From Gemmatimonadota bacterium (GTDB taxonomy: Bacteria > Gemmatimonadota > Gemmatimonadetes > Gemmatimonadales > Gemmatimonadaceae): DNA of 45,970 nucleotides. The DNA lies in contig JADJNZ010000012.1 of NCBI GenBank assembly GCA_016714015.1, positions 1 to 45,970 of the forward strand, in the 5' to 3' direction. Shown one piece after another: positions 26,918-35,043 of this stretch. A program made the translations under genes and the position numbers. Each line of letters opens with the position of its first letter. Position 1 is the stretch's first letter. The notes beneath the pieces are model-generated. The model worked only from the letters and a program-made list of their open reading frames with translations. It was not told where the DNA came from and searched no databases.

Positions 26918-28931
26918 CTAAGTGGCTCTGGAATCGCCACTTGGACTCCGGTCACGAATCTGACGCCCTCCGCGGCTGCGGTGTGGATACCGCTGTTCGG
27001 GGTGTGTTCGGGATTTCGGGTGCTGCGACGGACGCGCATCGCCCGGCAGCGTGAACGTCGCCACCATCGCCCGCGTCATCGACGTCTGCCCATGCAGCTC
27101 CTCCGCCGCCGCCGCGGTCTCCTCGGCGTGCGCGGCGGTGTCCTGGCCCGCGGCACTGAACCGGTCCACGCCGTCGCTCAGCGACTCGAGCCCACGGGCC
27201 TGGTCGTCGCTCGCCCGTGCGATCCCCGCCACCAGCCCCTCCAGCACGGTCACCTGCTCGCCGATCGCGGCGAACCGCTCCACCGCCTCGCGCGTGTTCG
27301 CGGCCCCGGCGCTCGCGCGGTCCACGCTCTCCTGGATCAGGTCCCCCGTCTGCCGCGCCGCCTGCGCCGCGCGCATGGCGAGCGCGCGCACCTCGTCCGC
27401 CACCACCGCGAAGCCGCGGCCGGCGTCGCCCGCCCGCGCGGCCTCCACCGCCGCATTCAGCGCCAGCAGGTTGGTCTGGAACGCGATGGCGTCGATGTCC
27501 TTCACGATCCGGGCCGAGGCGAGCGCCGAGCGCTCGATCTCGGCGACCGCCGCGGCGAGACGCGTGATGGAGGCTTCGCCCGCCTCGCGCCCCGCGGTGG
27601 CGAGCGCGGTCGCCTGGGCGGCGCGCCCCGCCTGTTCGGCGACACCGTTGGCCGCGGCCGACGACACATGGATGCTCGACGTCATCTCCTCCACGCTCGC
27701 CGCCTGCTCGCTGGCGGTGCGCGCGAGCAGCTGGCTCGCCTCGGCGATCTGCTCGGCGGCGGTGGAGACCTGGTCGGTCGCCTGCTGCACCTCGGTGAGC
27801 GCGCCGCTCAGGGCGTCGGCGGCGGCGTTGACGGCGTCGCGGATGCGGCCATGGTCGCCCGCGAAGTCGCCGGTGACGCGGGCGGTGAGGTCGCGGGCGG
27901 CGATGCGCTCGAGCACGGCGGTGGCCTGCTGCACGGGGAGGACGACCGCATCGAGCGTCGCGTTGAGGCCCTCGACCATGGCGGCGTAGCGGCCATGGAC
28001 AGTGGCCGCGTCCCCGCGGGCGGCGAGGTCGCCCGCGCGCGGCGGCGGTGAGGGCGCGTGGTGGTGGCGCAGACCTCGTCGATGGCGGGGCGCGCGCGGT
28101 CGTAGCTCGCGACGGTCTCGGCGGTGCGGGCGATGATGGAGTTCACCGAGAGCGCGACCTCGGCGATCTCGTCGTCGCCGTCCACCGGCTCCTGAGTGAC
28201 GCCGAGCGCGACGGCGCGGTCGGTGGCGCCATCGGCGAGGGCTTCCATGGCGGCGCCGAGGGCGTGCACGGCGCTCGACTCGAGCTGAGCGACGCGCAGG
28301 GCGACGCGGTGCGCGGTGTCGGCGATGCGGCCGGCGAGCCAGAGCCCGAGGACCATGAGGACGATCGGCACCGCGAGGGCGACGGTGCCCATGATCCAGG
28401 AGAAGCGAGCGAGCCGGGCGGCCGATTCCTGCTCGGTGCGCGTGGCGGTGGCGGCGATGAGGTCGCCGAGCTGCTCGACGGCTGCTCGAGGGCGGCGAAG
28501 TCCTGCAGGAAGCCGGGGAGGTCGCCGCTGCGGCCGGCGACGATGCCGTCGGCGGAGGCGAGGTAGCGGTCGAGCACCGGCGTGACGGCGGCGACCGCGG
28601 TGCTGATGGCGGGGTCCGTGGTCCCGCGCATGCCGGTCACGGACTCGCGCATGCGCGCGGTGTGCTCGGCGAGTTCCGTCCGCGTTCCCTGGAGGGCGGT
28701 GGCGTCGGTGTCGCGGGTGGCGAGGATGGCGGCGAGGACGTCGGCGCGGATGGCGTCGTGCATCATGTCCACGTCCATCTGCTGGCGCTGCAGCCGGGTG
28801 CCGGCGACGAGGGCGGCAGCGCTGCGCTGGCCGGCGCGGAGGCCGGTGAGTCCGGCGGCGGCGACGAGGAGGGTGCCGAAGACACCGACGGCGGCGAGGC
28901 CGGAGAGCTTCCGGCGAAGGGTCCAGCGCAT
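26918..28931 (-). CDS. Methyl-accepting chemotaxis protein (frameshifted)
   Basis: About 670 residues. TM1 is 'LSGLAAVGVFGTLLVAAAGL', followed by a four-helix-bundle sensor ('RQQMDVDMMHDAIRADVLAA', 'TRTELAEHTARMRESVTGMR'). TM2 is 'MGTVALAVPIVLMVLGLWLA', then a HAMP-like region 'ALGAAMEALADGATDRAVAL', a second 'VVLPVQQATAVLERIAARDL' helix, and the coiled-coil signalling tip 'VKDIDAIAFQTNLLALNAAV' and 'GRGFAVVADEVRALAMRAAQ', which binds CheA and CheW. The ligand is unknown. Frame breaks lie near 28480 and 28050. No che genes are adjacent. The end near 26918 has an atypical basic tail and could be a further indel; the true stop may be some 90 bases earlier. Confidence 0.9.
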
Positions 28932-29088
28932 GGGGTGATTCCGGTCTGGCGCGAACGCGCCGAGTACGTCTTTCGACGCGGTGCCCGGAGGGACTATTCC
29001 GCGAGGGCACGAAGGGTGCCTTTCGCTAGTGTCGGGCCGGGGTCCGAGAAGGTGAGTTCCGCCCCTCAGGACCGGGTGGGCGCGTCGC

Positions 29089-29117
29089 TTGCGCTTTTTT
29101 TCACAAGCTCCTAGAAT
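29089..29117 (+). promoter_or_regulatory. Sigma-70-like promoter of the atp operon
   Basis: TTGCGC (29089-29094), a 17-base spacer beginning with seven T, and TAGAAT (29112-29117). The first atp ATG is at 29129, so a transcript starting about seven bases after the -10 would have a leader of about five bases and no room for a Shine-Dalgarno. Confidence 0.6.
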
Positions 29118-29128
29118 TCGAGGCTGGA

Positions 29129-29465
29129 ATGGCCGAATCCCCCCGCTCGTCCGAAGGGCCCGAACCGCGGCCCGAGGTGCCTCTGCCGGAAGCGCTGGCG
29201 AGGTTGGAGGGCGGGGTCGGCCCGCTCGATGGGGGCGGCCGGACGGTACGCCTGTCTGGGGATCCAGTTCGCGGCCTCGATCGTCGTCTTCCTCTACGCT
29301 GGGCAGTGGTTGGACCGGAGGTTGGGGACGGCGCCGATCTTCCTGTACGTGGGCGTCTTCACGGGCGCCGGTGCGGCCTTCTACTCGATGTACCGGAACC
29401 TCATGGCCGACCAGAAGCGCGACGAAGCGGCAGCGCGGGCCAAGCGGGAGCGGCAGCAGCAGTGA
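29129..29465 (+). CDS. atpZ: AtpZ/AtpI-type small membrane protein (F1Fo ATP synthase operon head), frameshifted
   Basis: About 112 residues: an acidic Pro/Glu-rich N-terminus ('MAESPRSSEGPEPRPEVPLP'), then two TM hairpin helices 'YACLGIQFAASIVVFLYAGQ' and 'APIFLYVGVFTGAGAAFYSM', and a charged tail 'MADQKRDEAAARAKRERQQQ'. This is the layout of the putative F0F1-ATPase accessory subunit that heads many atp operons and is linked to c-ring assembly or ion handling. One indel near 29225 separates the N-terminal segment from the TM part. The stop overlaps the next GTG start (GTGA). AtpZ versus AtpI naming rests on length and position only. Confidence 0.75.
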
Positions 29466-29800
29466 AGCGGGGCCTCCTGTTCGCCGGCCTCGCGGCAGTG
29501 GTCATCTTCGGCGGGGCCTGGGGCATCACTGCCCTGAAGCCCGGGACGGAGCTGGCCAAGGCGGTGTGGAGCAGCGCGGTCATCGCGTTCGGGGTGCAGC
29601 TCGTCTCGTACGCGGTCGCCAAGCCCTTCGTGAAGTCCAATCCGATCGCCGGATGGGGCTTGGGGTCGCTGATGCTTCGCGGTGGTGATGGTGCATGCCT
29701 TCGTCGGGATCCCGGCGCTGGGGTTGGCCTCCGGGCCGGCCTCCTGAGCCTGGTCGGATTCCTGTTCGTCACGATGATCGTCGAGCCTCTCTTCCTGCAA
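29462..29800 (+). CDS. AtpI-like membrane protein of the atp operon, frameshifted
   Basis: About 110 residues with four predicted TM segments: 'LLFAGLAAVVIFGGAWGITA', 'AVWSSAVIAFGVQLVSYAVA', a third in another frame ('VVMVHAFVGIPALGLAS'), and 'LLSLVGFLFVTMIVEPLFLQ'. The order matches the subunit I-like proteins between atpZ and atpB that assist Fo assembly. The GTG start at 29462 lies in the stop codon of atpZ. An indel near 29675-29690 and another near 29720 break the frame. The exact end is obscured by the next frameshift, close to 29800 where the AtpB leader begins. Confidence 0.65.
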
Positions 29801-30812
29801 TCGCGAAGACCGGATCGTTCCGCCTGCTGGCCCCTCTCGCCGCCGTCCTCCTCGCCGTCGCGCCCCTGCGCGCGCAGGAGACGCACGCGGCGCCCCAGAC
29901 CACCGCCGTCGCGGACTCCGCGGCACGCCAGCCGCCCCGGCCGCGCGACCATGCGGCGCCCGCCGGCCGAGGCCGGGCCCGGTGGACATCATCACGCCGC
30001 ACATCACCAACTCCGGACCACATCGAGTTGCCGTACTGGAAGTTCCGTTCTTCAAGGAGTACGCGCTGCCGCACTGGGCGCCGATCCATGTCGGGCCGCT
30101 CGAGATCGACCTCTCGCCGAGCAAGCATGTGGTGTTCCTGTGGATCGGCGCGGCGCTGCTCTTCGTGGTGATGTTCTCCGTGGGCCGGGCGCACAAGAAG
30201 GCCGCGCTCCGCAACGATCCGCCGAAGGGCTTCGCGAACGCGATCGAGTCGATGATCCTCTACATCCGCAACGAGGTCATCCTCCCGAACGTGGGGCACC
30301 ATGGCGAGGGCTTCGTGCCCTACCTGCTCACGGCGTTCTTCTTCATCCTCACGCTCAACCTGCTGGGCCTGGTGCCCTACGGCGCCACCGCGACGGGCAA
30401 CATCTCGGTGACGGCGATGCTCGCGATCATGACCTTCGTGACGGTCGAGATCGCCGGCATGCGCGCCAACGGCCTCGGCTACCTGAACACGATCTTCTAC
30501 TGGAACAACGACCTGCCGATGGTCATGCGGCCGATGATGTTCCTCATCATGACGCCGGTCGAGATCATCGGGAAGCTCACGAAGCCGTTCGCGCTCGCGA
30601 TACGTCTCTTCGCGAACATGACCGCCGGTCACATCGTCGTGCTCGCGCTCATGGGCCTGATCTTCACGTTCGGCAACCTCATCAGCGGCGCGCCGCTGAT
30701 CATGGCGGTGCTGATCATGGTGCTCGAGCTGTTCGTCGCGTTCCTGCAGGCGTTCATCTTCACGTTGCTGTCCTCGGTGTTCATCGGGCAGATCCGCGAA
30801 GCGCATCACTGA
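29801..30812 (+). CDS. atpB: F0F1 ATP synthase subunit a, with N-terminal signal-like extension (frameshifted)
   Basis: The Fo proton-channel subunit. The core is clear: 'HVVFLWIGAALLFVVMFSVG', 'GEGFVPYLLTAFFFILTLNL', 'LLGLVPYGATATGNISVTAM', and the essential Arg helix 'KPFALAIRLFANMTAGHIVV', ending 'TLLSSVFIGQIREAHH'. Before the core is a signal-peptide-like leader 'RLLAPLAAVLLAVAPLRAQE' and a Pro/Ala-rich linker, as in several groups with extended AtpB. The central 'PYLNTIFYWNNDLPMV'-type loop (here 'LGYLNTIFYWNNDLPMVMRP') is also characteristic of such lineages. Frame breaks lie near 29975 and 30015. The start near 29801 is uncertain because an indel sits at the atpI/atpB junction. A heptanucleotide repeat follows the stop. 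Confidence 0.93.
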
Positions 30813-30814
30813 GA

Positions 30815-30905
30815 TGAAGGCTGAAGGTTGAAGGATGAAGGTGTTGGGCCGGAGACTGAGGTCGGGAGCGGTGAACTTTCATCCTTCCACCTTCAACCTC
30901 CATCC
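30815..30905. repeat. Heptanucleotide-built inverted intergenic repeat, copy 2 (after atpB)
   Basis: Units TGAAGGC, TGAAGGT, TGAAGGA, TGAAGGT at 30815-30842 start two bases after the atpB stop. The inverted series ACTTTCA, TCCTTCC, ACCTTCA, ACCTCCA follows at 30875-30902. The arms can form a long hairpin in the atpB-atpE mRNA. Confidence 0.82.
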
Positions 30906-31014
30906 GTAGTTCGGCGAATGCCGGACGAATCCCGCTGGGCGAAAGCCCGTTGGCGGGGAGCGACCACCCGGTCGCGCAGGTCAATCGCAGGACACACTCT
31001 CAAGGGTTCTTCCA

Positions 31015-31289
31015 ATGGCGTTCTTCCCGTTCTTCCAGGCCGCGGCTGAGACCGTCGCCAACAACAACCAGGGTCTTTCGCTCATCGGTGCCGGTCTCGG
31101 CGCCGGCCTCGCCGTGTTCGGCGCGGGCATGGGCATCGGTCGCATCGGCGGCCAGGCGGTCGAGGCATGGCGCGTCAGCCCGAGGCGGCCGGCAAGATCC
31201 AGACGGCGGCGCTGATCCTCGCGGCGCTCATCGAAGGTGCGGCGCTGTTCGGCGTCGTGGTGGCGTTCCAGATCCAGGGCAAGTTCTAA
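31015..31289 (+). CDS. atpE: F0F1 ATP synthase subunit c (one frameshift)
   Basis: The proteolipid forming the c-ring. The first helix is 'LSLIGAGLGAGLAVFGAGMG' with 'IGRIGGQAVEA', then after one missing base near 31167 the loop 'RQPEAAGKIQTA' and the second helix 'ALILAALIEGAALFGVVVAF' ending 'QIQGKF'. The proton-carrying carboxylate is Glu in 'LIEGAALF'. No sodium-type Gln/Ser-Thr ligand set is evident ('GAGLGAGLAV' in helix 1), so proton coupling is likely. About 91 residues including a short N-terminal 'MAFFPFFQAAAETVANNNQG'. A GC-rich hairpin 12 bases downstream probably adjusts expression relative to the rest of the operon. Confidence 0.95.
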
Positions 31290-31300
31290 GTGCTTGGCGT

Positions 31301-31327
31301 GACCGCGGCGGCTTTGCCGCCGCGGTC
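31301..31327 (+). terminator. 12-bp GC-rich hairpin after atpE
   Basis: GACCGCGGCGGC (31301-31312), TTT loop, GCCGCCGCGGTC (31316-31327), with no U-tract. Its place right after the c-subunit gene, which is needed in many copies, suggests partial termination or protection of the upstream mRNA. Confidence 0.6.
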
Positions 31328-31339
31328 GCGCCTGCGCGA

Positions 31340-31367
31340 TGCAGGCTGAAGGCTGAAGGATGAATGC
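31340..31367. repeat. Heptanucleotide repeat, copy 3 (half element after atpE)
   Basis: Units TGCAGGC, TGAAGGC, TGAAGGA, TGAATGC in the same direction as the forward arms of copies 1 and 2, without the inverted arm. It stands between the atpE hairpin and atpF. Confidence 0.7.
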
Positions 31368-31417
31368 GGGGTGGCCGCACAGCGCCTCGCTCACGACTCA
31401 ATACCTCCCCTCTACAC

Positions 31418-31988
31418 ATGCGCTCTTCGCTGCTTGTTCTTGCCCTGCTCTCGCTGACCGCTGCTCCGGCCTTCGCGGCCGAGGCGGGCGCGAAGCCCAG
31501 GCTGCTCGATCCGCACCTCGGCCTGATGACGTGGACGATCATCGTCTTCGTCCTCCTCCTGGGCCGGGCTCTGGAAGTTCGCGTGGGGCCCGATCCTCGA
31601 GGCCGTGAACGGTCGCGAGCAGGCGCTCCGTGACGCGATGGCCGCCGCCGAGCGCGATCGCGCCGAGGCCGCCAAGCTCGTCGCCGAGCAGAAGGCGGCG
31701 ATCGAGGCCGCGCGCACCGAGGCGCAGCGCTACATCGCCGAAGGGCGTGCGACGGCCGAGGCGATGCGCGGCGAGATGCTGGAGGCGACGCGCACCCAGC
31801 AGGCCGAGCTCCTCGAGCGGGCCCGCAAGGAGATCGAGAGCGAGAAGTCGAAGGCGATCGACGAGCTCCGCAAGGAAGCCGTGGACCTCGCGCTCGCCGG
31901 CGCCGGCAAGCTCATCGGGCAGAAGCTCGATGGCGCGTCGGACCGCGCGCTCGTGGAGCAGTACCTCGGCTCGCTCGGAGCCAAGTGA
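31418..31988 (+). CDS. atpF: F0F1 ATP synthase subunit b (one frameshift)
   Basis: The peripheral-stalk subunit. The N-terminus 'MRSSLLVLALLSLTAAPAFA' looks like a cleavable signal peptide, followed by the membrane helix 'HLGLMTWTIIVFVLLLG' in 'LLDPHLGLMTWTII'. An indel near 31570 leads to the long dimerising coiled coil: 'VNGREQALRDAMAAAERDRA', 'EAAKLVAEQKAAIEAARTEA', 'EMLEATRTQQAELLERARKE', ending 'LVEQYLGSLGAK'. About 190 residues. Its TGA overlaps the atpH ATG. Only one b gene is present, so this is the homodimeric type. Confidence 0.93.
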
Positions 31989-32528
31989 TGCGCGACACCT
32001 CGATCGCGCGCAACTACGCCGAGGCCCTGCTCGCCCTCGCCCCGCAAGGCGAACGACACGGCCGGCTGGGGCGCGACGGTGAGCGCCCTCGGCGACGCGG
32101 TCGAGCGTGACGCCACGCTGCGGCACTTCCTCGAGGCGCCGCAGGTGAGCGCCACGCAGAAGACCGCCGTGCTCGGCAAGGCGCTCGCCGGTGCCGCGCC
32201 GCACTTCGTGCGGTTCGTGCAGAAGCTGGTGACCAATCGCCGGCAGATGCTCCTCCCCGAGATCGCGGTGGAGTACCACAACCTGCTGGACGAGGCCGAG
32301 GGGCGGGTGCATGCGCGGGTGACGGTGGCGCGCGAGTTCGACGCGGCCACGCGCGAGGCGATGACCGCGGCGCTCGGCAAGGCGCTCAAGAAGACGGTGG
32401 TGCCGCACGTGACGGTCGATCCGCGGATCCTCGGCGGGGTGGTGGTGCGCGTGGGGGACACCGTGATGGACGGGTCGGTGAAGCGTCGGCTGGGGCGGTT
32501 GCGGGATCGGTTGATCGCGGCGCGGTAG
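31988..32528 (+). CDS. atpH: F0F1 ATP synthase subunit delta (one frameshift)
   Basis: The delta (OSCP) subunit linking F1 to the peripheral stalk. 'MRDTSIARNYAEALLALA' is the typical start; one base is out near 32040, after which 'LGDAVERDATLRHFLEAPQV', 'FVRFVQKLVTNRRQMLLPEI', 'VEYHNLLDEAEGRVHARVTV' and the C-terminal 'DPRILGGVVVRVGDTVMDGS' with 'KRRLGRLRDRLIAAR' follow. About 180 residues. The ATG overlaps the atpF stop (TGATG). In most operons atpA comes next; here a terminator starts 20 bases after the stop. A degenerate copy of the last 65 bases is found near 33642. Confidence 0.93.
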
Positions 32529-32547
32529 GGGTCGCGGAGTGTGGAGA

Positions 32548-32578
32548 GGGGCGCCTGACCAGAGTGGTCGGGCGCCCC
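32548..32578 (+). terminator. Terminator after atpH
   Basis: A 14-bp stem, GGGGCGCCTGACCA (32548-32561) against TGGTCGGGCGCCCC (32565-32578), with one G-U pair and a 3-base loop, followed by TTCGTATTCG. It closes the atp gene group after delta. Confidence 0.75.
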
Positions 32579-32656
32579 TTCGTATTCGAGCAGCTTTCGC
32601 GGGTAGGTCCTACGACTGTTCGTTCCAGGCGGCGTCATCGCCCCAAGGGCGCATGC

Positions 32657-32884
32657 TCAGGAAGGAATCGGTGGAATGCGATCGCGCGCGATCGCCGCTG
32701 CGAACGCCAACGCTGCGCGAATATGGAGCGGCGTGAGGGATGGGTACTCAGCGAGGATGGTCGCTTCGGTCTCGCAGGAAGCAAGACTGTCCAGGATCAC
32801 GTGGACGGGAATCCGCGTCTCGCGGATGCAGGGCTGTCCGCCCTGCCGTCCTGCGTCGATGGTGATGTGCTCGCGCCAGTCCAT
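32657..32884 (-). CDS. DUF433 antitoxin-like protein
   Basis: A 75-residue protein of the DUF433 family, small winged-helix-like proteins usually found as the antitoxin partner of DUF5615 PIN-like toxins. The family pattern is clear: 'ITIDAGRQGGQPCIRETRIP' (normally 'GKPCIRGTRI'), 'VHVILDSLASCETEATILAE', 'YPSLTPLHIRAALAFAAAIA'. The ATG at 32884 begins 'MDWREHI', the standard start. No DUF5615 gene follows on its strand, so it is an orphan. It lies convergent to the atpH terminator. Confidence 0.85.
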   Translation of the reverse strand: MDWREHITIDAGRQGGQPCIRETRIPVHVILDSLASCETEATILAEYPSLTPLHIRAALAFAAAIARDRIPPIPS

Positions 32885-33116
32885 CCGGGGCCTCCTGGGG
32901 TCGTCTCGAAATCTCCGTGATCTCAGCGCCAACGGTAGCGCCGCTTCCCTGCGCGGCCCGGCGCGAACTGGCCGCGTGCTGCCCGAAGCGTCGCCATGAT
33001 CGGCTCATACCGCGTGAAGCGACCCGCCCAAACACCGTGCCGCGGCTGAACCAGTCATCCTCCAGACGCCACCTGACTGAGTGGCGGTCTGTGGATTAGC
33101 GCCCCATAATCTTCAT

Positions 33117-33344
33117 ATGGACCTCCTCGCCCGAATCTCCGTGGACCCCGAAGTCCGCTTCGGAAAGCCGTGTGTGCGCGGCACGCGCATCTCGGTAGGT
33201 GAGGTGTTGGGCCATCTTGCCTCTGGCATGTCAGAGGAGCAACTCCGCGCCGAGTTCCCGCAACTGGTGCATGAGGACTTGCTTGCGTGCTTCGCCTTCG
33301 CGGCGGAGCGTGAGCGTCGCCTGATGGCGATCCCGGCTGCGTAG
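33117..33344 (+). CDS. DUF433 antitoxin-like protein, second copy
   Basis: A 75-residue DUF433 protein: 'MDLLARISVDPEVRFGKPCV', 'RGTRISVGEVLGHLASGMSE', 'EQLRAEFPQLVHEDLLACFA' and 'FAAERERRLMAIPAA'. It keeps the canonical 'GKPCVRGTRI' box, unlike the minus-strand copy. It is followed, with a one-base overlap, by the remnant of a DUF5615 gene, the usual toxin partner. The pair has therefore lost its toxin, leaving a likely solitary antitoxin or DNA-binding protein. The two DUF433 proteins are only moderately alike, so they are probably separate acquisitions. Confidence 0.87.
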   Translation: MDLLARISVDPEVRFGKPCVRGTRISVGEVLGHLASGMSEEQLRAEFPQLVHEDLLACFAFAAERERRLMAIPAA

Positions 33345-33553
33345 TGGCGGTTCGGTTGCTGAAGGATGAGGACTTCTTCAGGCTCGGCGTGATTGGTGCC
33401 CCTCCGCCGAAGGTCGTGTGGCTGAACGGCGGCGGCGTCGTTGCCGCCGCCGTCGCGCCGGTCATGCAGCACATCGCTTCGGCGACCGAGGAGTTCGTTG
33501 AGCATCCGGGGCTCGGTTTCCTCGCGATCGGGGTTGGACCGCTGGTAGGCTAG
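33344..33553 (+). pseudogene. N-terminally truncated DUF5615 (PIN-like toxin) remnant
   Basis: A GTG in the stop of the DUF433 gene opens 69 codons. 'LLKDEDFFRLGVIGAPPPKV' with 'VWLNGGG' corresponds to the C-terminal core of DUF5615 proteins ('VTKDEDFFRL...PPKVVWLR'). The first half of the domain, with the initial 'LxDENLP' acidic motif, is absent, so the predicted nuclease site is incomplete. The tail 'VEHPGLGFLAIGVGPLVG' also replaces the normal end. An internal deletion joining the start codon to the middle of the gene explains the layout. Confidence 0.65.
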
Positions 33554-33641
33554 CCCTGTTCGGTGCGGACGGCCGCGCGATGGGCCTGAGGCTGTGAGGC
33601 CGCAGAGCGCGCGCTCGGAACAATGCCGTTCCCGACTGGGT

Positions 33642-33740
33642 GGGTCCATGAAGCGGCCGCCGGGGCGGTAGAGGGATCGGATGTTCGCGGCGCGGTAAGA
33701 GTCGCGGGATGGGCAGCAGGGCATCCGACCAAGAGGGTCG
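33642..33740 (+). repeat. Degenerate second copy of the atpH 3' end and terminator
   Basis: The stretch from 33642 (GGGTCCATGAAGCG) through CGGGATCGG-like and TTCGCGGCGCGGTAAGAGTC matches 32472-32540 (GGGTCGGTGAAGCG ... ATCGCGGCGCGGTAGGGGTC) at about four bases in five, including the stop codon position. A weaker resemblance continues into the terminator (CATCCGACCAAGAGGGTCG). The copy has an internal stop and does not code. Confidence 0.7.
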
Positions 33741-33863
33741 CGTTTCCCGTCGTTGATGTGCAGCCGTGGCGGGTGAATCCCCCATCCGGCGAGCGCGGCG
33801 ATTCGGGAAGAGGAATCCTCCGAGCACAGAGTTCGCCCTTGCGGAAATCGTGTCCCAGGTCAG

Positions 33864-34846
33864 TGGAGTTCCCAGCCTTTAGTGGACAGCGCGCCGCCGT
33901 CGATGATGCGCGGCCTCGAACTGCTCGGGGCTCACGCCCCCCAGATGGCTGTGGCGCCGAGTGGGGTTGTAGAAGTCTTTGATGTATGCTGCGATGTCCG
34001 CAAGGGCGAGCTCTCGGCTCGGATAGATGTGCTTCTTGATGCGCTCCTTCTTCAAGCTGCTGAAGAAGGACTCGGCGACAGCATTGTCCCAGCAGTAGCC
34101 CTTGCGACTCATGCTCGGCACCAGATGATTCGTGCGACAGAAGCGTCGCCACGCGTCACTGCCGTATTGGACGCCCTGGTCGGAGTGGATGAGCGTTCCG
34201 CGCGGGCGCCGCTGTTGCACGGCGACGAGGACGGCATCAAGGACGAGTTCCCGATGGATGGTCGGCGCGACGGCCCACCCCACGACTTTGCGCGAGAACA
34301 GATCCAGCACCACCGCGAGATACAGCCAGCCCTGCCAGGTGCGGATGTACGTGATGTCCGTCACCCACGCGACGTTCGGCCGCGTGACCGTGAACTGTCG
34401 TTTCAGAAGATGCGGCGTGAGGACCGCCGGCTTGCCGATGACCCAACGCCGAGTGCGATAGCCGTGCAGTGCGCGCAGGCCGTTCTCTCGCATGAGACGC
34501 GCCACGCGGTGCTTGCTGCACGTCTCTCCTTCCTCGCGAAGGTCCAGGAACACCCGCGGCGCACCGTAGACGCCCTGGCTGGCCGTGAAGGACGCGCGAA
34601 TGAGGCGCAGGAGACGCTCGTCTTCGATCGCGCGATCTAAGCGCGGGCGCTGGAGCCACTCGTAGTATCCGCTCGACGCCACGCCCAACACGCGGCACAT
34701 CGCTTCAGTGGCGAACTCCTTTCGATGTGCCTTCATGAACTCATACTTCGATCTGACGCTTCCTGGTTTGGGCTTCGCGGACACTGGTTCCCCTTCTGGC
34801 AGAGGTAATAGACATAAGCAGTCTCCACCAAAGGCTGGGAACTCCA
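33864..34846. mobile_element. IS3-type insertion element with single ORF
   Basis: Bounded by 23-bp inverted repeats: TGGAGTTCCCAGCCTTT then AGTGGA at 33864-33886, and the complement, with G for A at one position, at 34824-34846. The length is about 983 bp. It contains one transposase gene on the minus strand and lacks the usual orfA. No clear target duplication flanks it (CAG left, GAT right). Confidence 0.82.
33879..34784 (-). CDS. IS3-family DDE transposase (OrfB type)
   Basis: A 301-residue integrase-core transposase. GTG 34784, with AAGGGG six bases upstream, is the start that fits inside the element ('VSAKPKPGSVRSKYEFMKAH'). The HTH_21-like part is 'TEAMCRVLGVASSGYYEWLQ' and 'GVYGAPRVFLDLREEGE'. 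The rve catalytic core has the first Asp in 'NVAWVTDITYIRTWQGWLYL', the second in 'GTLIHSDQGVQYGSDAWRRF' and the Glu in 'CWDNAVAESFFSSLKKERIK'. The end is 'LGGVSPEQFEAAHHRRRRAV'. The protein is complete, but the short HTH ORF (orfA) and the frameshift window normally needed to make OrfAB are absent; only a 24-codon reading frame occupies that place. Its own start could make it autonomous, or it may depend on another copy. Confidence 0.9.
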   Translation of the reverse strand: MSAKPKPGSVRSKYEFMKAHRKEFATEAMCRVLGVASSGYYEWLQRPRLDRAIEDERLLRLIRASFTASQGVYGAPRVFLDLREEGETCSKHRVARLMRENGLRALHGYRTRRWVIGKPAVLTPHLLKRQFTVTRPNVAWVTDITYIRTWQGWLYLAVVLDLFSRKVVGWAVAPTIHRELVLDAVLVAVQQRRPRGTLIHSDQGVQYGSDAWRRFCRTNHLVPSMSRKGYCWDNAVAESFFSSLKKERIKKHIYPSRELALADIAAYIKDFYNPTRRHSHLGGVSPEQFEAAHHRRRRAVH

Positions 34847-35043
34847 GATCGATTCTGAGGAGATGAGAAGCGCGAGCATGGGCGCGTACTCGGACGGGAC
34901 CGACAACGGTCGCTCGACGAGCGGGCGCCAGGCATCGATCGGCACGATCACAGTGTGGTTGCTCGACAGGCATTGCGAGGTCGCGTACCTCGCAACAGCT
35001 TATGAGAGAACCCCGCCCCCACTCGGATATCTCGGAGGATCGG

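Noticed and set aside
29129..32528. Degenerate, non-functional ATP synthase cluster
   Set aside because: All conserved functional residues survive on both sides of each single-base break, which points to read errors and not to decay.
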